Assembly: GCA_016285185.1 (NCBI GenBank)
Contig: JAEEQG010000173.1
Span: forward strand, 19,912-83,911
Reading direction: 5' to 3'
DNA: 64,000 nucleotides
Origin: Spirochaetota bacterium
Lineage (GTDB): Bacteria > Spirochaetota > Spirochaetia > Treponematales > Treponemataceae
The translations under genes and the position numbers were made by a program. Positions 60,486-64,000 of the stretch are shown piece after piece (position 1 is the stretch's first letter; the number at the start of each line of letters is the position of its first letter). Below the pieces are notes generated by a model. The model worked only from the letters and a program-made list of their open reading frames with translations, was not told the DNA's origin and did not search any database.

Positions 60486-62162
60486 ATGAGAAAAATAAAC
60501 CGGTTGTTTGTGGTATTACTTTCTGTTCTGTGTTTTTCATGTTCGGCACACAAAGAAAGTATTCTGCGTTTGTCCTGCGAAAATTCCAACTTTTCGCTGA
60601 TAGCGCTGAATGCGAATGCTGAAAAATCAGAAATTGCCGATACACAAAAATCACCGTATTTGTATTACGGATTCCCGGAAGATTTTTCTCCTATAGACGA
60701 TACTTCCCTGCAAATTCAAGTTTTAATCCTTTCGCAGCAGGAATTTGACGAAAAAGAAACTTTTTACTTTGGCTTTTTGTATAAGGAAGATTTTAAGAAC
60801 AAAAACAAATTGAATGCAACAATTTCTCCTACAAATTTTGTAAGTGGTCTTTATTCTAATAAATGCTTATTGTCGATTGCTGTTCCAAAGAATAAAAAGC
60901 CAGAAGGCTTTTTTGTGTATTCGTCTATTCCTGTCAGAATAGAAAAGGCTGCTTTTGTAGAATCAAAAACAGGGTGGCTTTTACAGGGAACGCCCTGGTT
61001 CGGTTTTTCAGAAAAAGGCGGTTCATTAAAAAGTCTGCTTGCTTCACTTGAACTGCCGCATGGTACGGTTAAACTTTCTGTTCATCTGAACGGTGCGGAA
61101 AAAAGTTCCAGCCGATATTCATCTCTTGCTGTGAATAATGATGTTGTAACGATACGCCATGCTACAAATCAGAGTGTTGTTACGCTTTATCCCTCAGTGT
61201 TCCGTTCTGCGGATGATACCGCTGTGTTTGTAAAACGAACAGCCGAAGAAGACTGTGTTACGGGGTTGATTTGCGAAAAGATTGTACCTTCGGTAACAGA
61301 CTCGCCGCTTGTTCCGATTGCTACTGATCCTGGAATGATAGAAAACTGGCCGCAAAATTTGTGGCGGAGAAATGATTTTGAAGTTTTCAGTTGGGAGCAG
61401 TTTCCTTCCATATTATTCTTTGATACGGCGGATTATGAAATTCAGGACAAATTGTTTAAACGCCTGGCATTTTATACGGAAAAAGCCGGCTATAGAGGAA
61501 CGATTCCCGCTGATTCCGTGATAGAAAATCAGCATGGTTATAATGCGCACGATTATCGTGCGGAATCACTGGCTGGCTTTTTTGAACTTGCCCGTCAGGA
61601 AAATTTTCCCTTGAACGACTATGAAAATCTGCTGTGCGAGATTCTTACAGGACACGGAGTAATTGTAAAAAATGCTGATGGTTCAATAACAGCGGGGCAG
61701 GGGGCTTTGGTTTCAATTTCACGGGAGTCGACCACCTACTTAAGAAACAAATTTATAGTACACGAAGGCTTCCATTGTCTTTATTTTACGGATGAGGCTT
61801 TCAGGGAAAAAGTCCGTGAAGTTTATGAACTTACTGATAAACAGTCGCTTGATTTTTTGTTGCGTTATTTTACAGTAACTTCTGACTTGAACTATGATTT
61901 ACGTGATACATATCTTGTTCAGAATGAGTTTATGGCGTACATTCTGCAGCAGCCCGTTTACGAGGTTGCAGAATATTTTACAAAAATTCTTGCTACACGA
62001 AAGACAATAAACCGTACAGATCCCGAAAAAGTTGAATATATTCTGGAAACAAATGGTGAGGGTTTTATTGCCCCGGCAAAAAAACTTGATGAATATGTAA
62101 ACGGACGTTGGGGTTATAATGCTGGTAGAGTTGGCCTTGTAACTCGGAAAACTGCAAAATAA
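60486..62162 (+). CDS. Lipoprotein with HExxH zinc-peptidase motif
   Basis: A 558-residue exported protein. The signal peptide ends in a lipobox (LCFSC, cysteine about residue 19). The N-terminal 300 residues are beta-rich and unassigned. The C-terminal domain has H426-E-G-F-H430 in KFIVHEGFHCLYF and a possible third ligand E481 in QNEFMAYIL, the gluzincin layout (HExxH plus a downstream Glu). A surface or periplasmic metalloprotease is suggested; the family is not named to me. AAGGTAGTAAGT precedes the ATG. Confidence 0.65.
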   Translation: MRKINRLFVVLLSVLCFSCSAHKESILRLSCENSNFSLIALNANAEKSEIADTQKSPYLYYGFPEDFSPIDDTSLQIQVLILSQQEFDEKETFYFGFLYKEDFKNKNKLNATISPTNFVSGLYSNKCLLSIAVPKNKKPEGFFVYSSIPVRIEKAAFVESKTGWLLQGTPWFGFSEKGGSLKSLLASLELPHGTVKLSVHLNGAEKSSSRYSSLAVNNDVVTIRHATNQSVVTLYPSVFRSADDTAVFVKRTAEEDCVTGLICEKIVPSVTDSPLVPIATDPGMIENWPQNLWRRNDFEVFSWEQFPSILFFDTADYEIQDKLFKRLAFYTEKAGYRGTIPADSVIENQHGYNAHDYRAESLAGFFELARQENFPLNDYENLLCEILTGHGVIVKNADGSITAGQGALVSISRESTTYLRNKFIVHEGFHCLYFTDEAFREKVREVYELTDKQSLDFLLRYFTVTSDLNYDLRDTYLVQNEFMAYILQQPVYEVAEYFTKILATRKTINRTDPEKVEYILETNGEGFIAPAKKLDEYVNGRWGYNAGRVGLVTRKTAK

Positions 62163-62279
62163 ACTGCAAAACACTAATATCTCCAATTCTTGATAACCCT
62201 AAGAAAAAAAATTAAAAAAAAATCAAAATTTTTTGTTTTTTTTGTTAAGTTTTTTTTTATGTCTTCCGAAAAAAAAAAG

Positions 62280-62329
62280 GAGGAGAAATAAGAAAAAAAC
62301 TTCGTAGAAGTGAACTTCTTATTCTTCTC
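62280..62329 (+). other. Large stem-loop in the first flaB leader
   Basis: Fourteen pairs with one bulge and one wobble; the left arm contains AAGGAGGAG with no start codon after it, the loop carries a small ACTTC/GAAGT hairpin. The 62163-62430 interval has no other gene-like feature. Confidence 0.55.
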
Positions 62330-62385
62330 ATTGTACAGAAGTCAAAAAAAGATGCCTTGTACTTTTTATAAAACTTTTGTACAGA

Positions 62386-62424
62386 AAAACAGCATGGAAG
62401 CTGTTTTACATCTTTCCACGGAGG
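62386..62424 (+). promoter_or_regulatory. Candidate CsrA site in the first flaB leader
   Basis: Hairpin AAAACAGC-ATGGAA-GCTGTTTT (62386-62407) with GGA in the loop; a second GGA lies in the ribosome site GGAGG (62420-62424), 24 nt away. Dual GGA sites are the CsrA pattern. Confidence 0.55.
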
Positions 62425-62430
62425 AAAACT

Positions 62431-63291
62431 ATGGTCATCAACCACAACATGTCGGCTATGTATTCAAACCGCGTACTCGGAGTAACAAACTTAGCAGTAC
62501 AAAAGAATATGGAAAAACTTTCATCGGGCTTAAGAATTAACCGTGCAGGCGATGATGCATCAGGTCTTGCTGTATCTGAAAAAATGCGTTCACAGATTCG
62601 CGGTTTAAATCAGGCTTCACAGAATGCTTCTAACGCTATCAGTTTTATCCAGACAACAGAAGGTTATTTGAATGAAACAACTGATATTCTTCAGAGACTC
62701 CGTGAACTCGCTGTTCAGTCAGCTAACGGTATTTACACCTCAGAAGATCGTATGCAGATTCAGGTTGAAGTTTCTCAGCTCGTTGCAGAAGTAGACCGCA
62801 TTGCCAGCCAGGCACAGTTTAACGGTATGAACATGCTTACAGGTCGTTTTGCACGTCCTACAGGCGAAAACGCCGTTACTGCTTCTATGTGGTTCCATAT
62901 TGGTGCAAACATGGACCAGAGAGTAAACGTTTTCATTGGTACAATGACAGCTGGTGCTCTTGGTGTTCGTGACCTCGGTGATGAATCAGTGTTGAGCCTT
63001 TCTACACCGGATGATGCCAACCGCGCAATCAACACACTTGATGAAGCATTGAAAAAGGTAAACAAACAGAGAGCTGATCTCGGTGGTTACCAGAATCGTT
63101 TGGAACATGCAGTTCGCGGCATTGATAATACTGCGGAAAATCTTCAGGCTTCTGAATCACGCATTCGTGATACAGATATGGCGAAAGAAATGGTTGAATA
63201 CACAAAGAACCAGGTTCTTTCTCAGTCTGGAGTTGCTATGTTGGCTCAGGCTAACAGCAGTTCACAGAATGTATTGTCACTGCTCAGATAG
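62431..63291 (+). CDS. flaB: Flagellin core protein FlaB, first copy
   Basis: Core filament protein of the periplasmic flagella, 286 residues, without a central variable domain. The N-terminal D0/D1 segment has [14 protein letters not shown] and [25 protein letters not shown], and the C-terminal D0 has [16 protein letters not shown] and [13 protein letters not shown]. It is exported by the flagellar type III system, so it has no signal peptide. The start 62431 follows GGAGG; the frame is open from 62377. A second flaB follows after 299 bp. T. pallidum and T. denticola also carry several flaB genes. Confidence 0.95.
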   Translation: MVINHNMSAMYSNRVLGVTNLAVQKNMEKLSSGLRINRAGDDASGLAVSEKMRSQIRGLNQASQNASNAISFIQTTEGYLNETTDILQRLRELAVQSANGIYTSEDRMQIQVEVSQLVAEVDRIASQAQFNGMNMLTGRFARPTGENAVTASMWFHIGANMDQRVNVFIGTMTAGALGVRDLGDESVLSLSTPDDANRAINTLDEALKKVNKQRADLGGYQNRLEHAVRGIDNTAENLQASESRIRDTDMAKEMVEYTKNQVLSQSGVAMLAQANSSSQNVLSLLR

Positions 63292-63297
63292 TGTAAT

Positions 63298-63380
63298 ATA
63301 ATGGCAGTAAAATTGTTGAAAAACAATTTTACAAGGAAGTCATTGCGTGCTATAATGCATTGATGGCTTCCTGCCATTAT
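63298..63380 (+). other. Interlocking hairpins between the flaB genes
   Basis: Hairpin GTAAAATTGTT-gaaa-AACAATTTTAC (63307-63332); outer repeat ATAATGGCAG/CTGCCATTAT (63298-63307 / 63371-63380); and AGGAAGTCAT/ATGGCTTCCT (63334-63343 / 63363-63372). The last two exclude each other, so alternative structures are possible. Confidence 0.6.
63328..63356 (+). promoter_or_regulatory. Promoter of the second flaB
   Basis: TTTACA (63328-63333), 17-bp spacer, TATAAT (63351-63356). It gives a leader of about 227 nt before the ATG at 63591. Confidence 0.65.
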
Positions 63381-63501
63381 GTTTGTGCCTGGATAAGAGG
63401 GCATAGTTGATCTTTGAAAAAAACCTTTCATTGATGTATGTAACAGCATAGACGGAAATTGACGGGAAAGTTTCTGTTCCTGCTGTATGAGTCTTAATCC
63501 G

Positions 63502-63586
63502 GGATAAAAGGGGTGCAATTCTTTTATCCTGCTCGATACATACACAGGCTAAAGCATGGAATGCTTTACGTTTATAACATGGAGGG
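63502..63586 (+). promoter_or_regulatory. Structured leader and candidate CsrA sites of the second flaB
   Basis: Hairpin GGATAAAAG/CTTTTATCC (63502-63529), then AAAGCAT-GGA-ATGCTTT (63551-63567), whose loop is GGA, and the ribosome site GGAGGG (63581-63586). The two GGA motifs are 23 nt apart. Confidence 0.55.
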
Positions 63587-63590
63587 TAAT

Positions 63591-64000
63591 ATGATTATTA
63601 ATCACAACATGAGTTCAATGTATGCTAATCGTATGTTGGATATTGCCAATGACAATGTCGTAGGTAATATTGAAAAACTCAGTTCAGGAATGCGGATAAA
63701 TAAAGCCGGTGATGATGCTTCAGGTCTTGCGGTATCTGAAAAACTCCGTTCACAGGTTCGTGGTCTTAATCAGGCTAATCAGAACATTCAGAATGGTATT
63801 TCATTTATACAGACAACAGAAGGTTTCCTTCACGAAACAACAGATATTCTTCAGCGTTTGAGAGAATTGTCTGTTCAGGCAGCTAACGGTATTTATTCTG
63901 ATGATGACAGACTTCAGATTCAGGTTGAGGTTTCTCAGCTTGTTGCAGAAGTTGACAGAATCGCAAGTCAGGCGCAGTTTAATGGTATGAATCTTCTTAC
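63591..64000 (+). CDS. flaB: Flagellin core protein FlaB, second copy (3' end outside window)
   Basis: The N-terminal 136 residues of a second core flagellin. It shares with the first copy [29 protein letters not shown] and the segment [19 protein letters not shown], with substitutions throughout (for example I2 for V2), so it is a paralogue and not a recent duplicate. GGAGGG precedes the ATG. It has its own promoter at 63328-63356 and a long structured leader. The window ends inside the gene. Confidence 0.95.
   Translation, partial: MIINHNMSSMYANRMLDIANDNVVGNIEKLSSGMRINKAGDDASGLAVSEKLRSQVRGLNQANQNIQNGISFIQTTEGFLHETTDILQRLRELSVQAANGIYSDDDRLQIQVEVSQLVAEVDRIASQAQFNGMNLL

Noticed and set aside
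1..64000. CRISPR arrays, tRNA and rRNA genes
   Set aside because: No regularly spaced 24-40 bp repeats, no T-arm/anticodon-arm sets and no rRNA segments were seen on either strand by reading; a covariance-model scan would be decisive.

Overview
The window is a stretch of spirochaete chromosome, most likely a Treponema. Support comes from a periplasmic flagellar sheath gene (flaA) preceded by an amidase and a GerMN gene, two flaB core flagellins, a spiro-SPASM-type radical SAM protein, and a class I lysyl-tRNA synthetase. The amidase/GerMN/flaA order matches, from memory, T. pallidum TP0247-TP0249. Species cannot be fixed from sequence reading alone.

Layout. 1-13.5 kb is housekeeping: trpS (5' truncated), a PBP5-type carboxypeptidase, a DRTGG/PHP pair, a ParC-like topoisomerase subunit, a phosphodiesterase, hisC, an MBL-fold protein, a pentapeptide-type protein, murI, and a csoR-copA copper operon with tandem operators. 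About 13.6-29.6 kb is an accessory island of short, mosaic, often AT-rich genes. It holds a WYL regulator, a DnaQ-like exonuclease, two paralogues of unknown function, an ArsC-like protein, a PIN toxin-antitoxin pair, a HIRAN-like protein, an EcoRI-type adenine methyltransferase joined to a DUF262-HNH nuclease with a divergent XRE regulator, an HAD phosphatase, an internally duplicated unknown protein, a GmrSD-type DUF262/DUF1524 nuclease, the tail of a lost helicase, an XRE/ImmA pair and a probable small RNA. Three genes in the island share one conserved promoter/operator module.

29.6-42.4 kb returns to a core-like background: GNAT, a K+ channel with a separate cyclic-nucleotide-binding subunit, isocitrate dehydrogenase, a DUF4349 lipoprotein, TrpB2, a GH57-like protein with its DUF4912 partner, PrsW, mutL, and xseB/xseA. 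42.5-51.6 kb runs in one direction: spiro-SPASM, a glycosyltransferase-like gene, a SpsF-SpsG-methyltransferase fusion, ATP-grasp, amidase, GerMN and flaA. This looks like surface or flagellar glycan synthesis leading into the flagellar sheath gene. 51.7-62.2 kb carries azlCD, a purF-like gene, an RluA synthase, lon, class I lysS and a putative zinc-peptidase lipoprotein. The window ends with two flaB genes.

Two expression themes recur. Several genes without a Shine-Dalgarno sequence have a -10 hexamer exactly 6 nt before the ATG, which predicts leaderless mRNAs. Both flaB leaders carry a hairpin with GGA in its loop 23-24 nt upstream of the GGAGG ribosome site, the layout expected for CsrA control. 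The strongest candidate for an undescribed system is the methyltransferase/DUF262-HNH/XRE locus with its perfect 24-bp palindrome at 20.5-23.2 kb, inside the island that carries the repeated promoter module.
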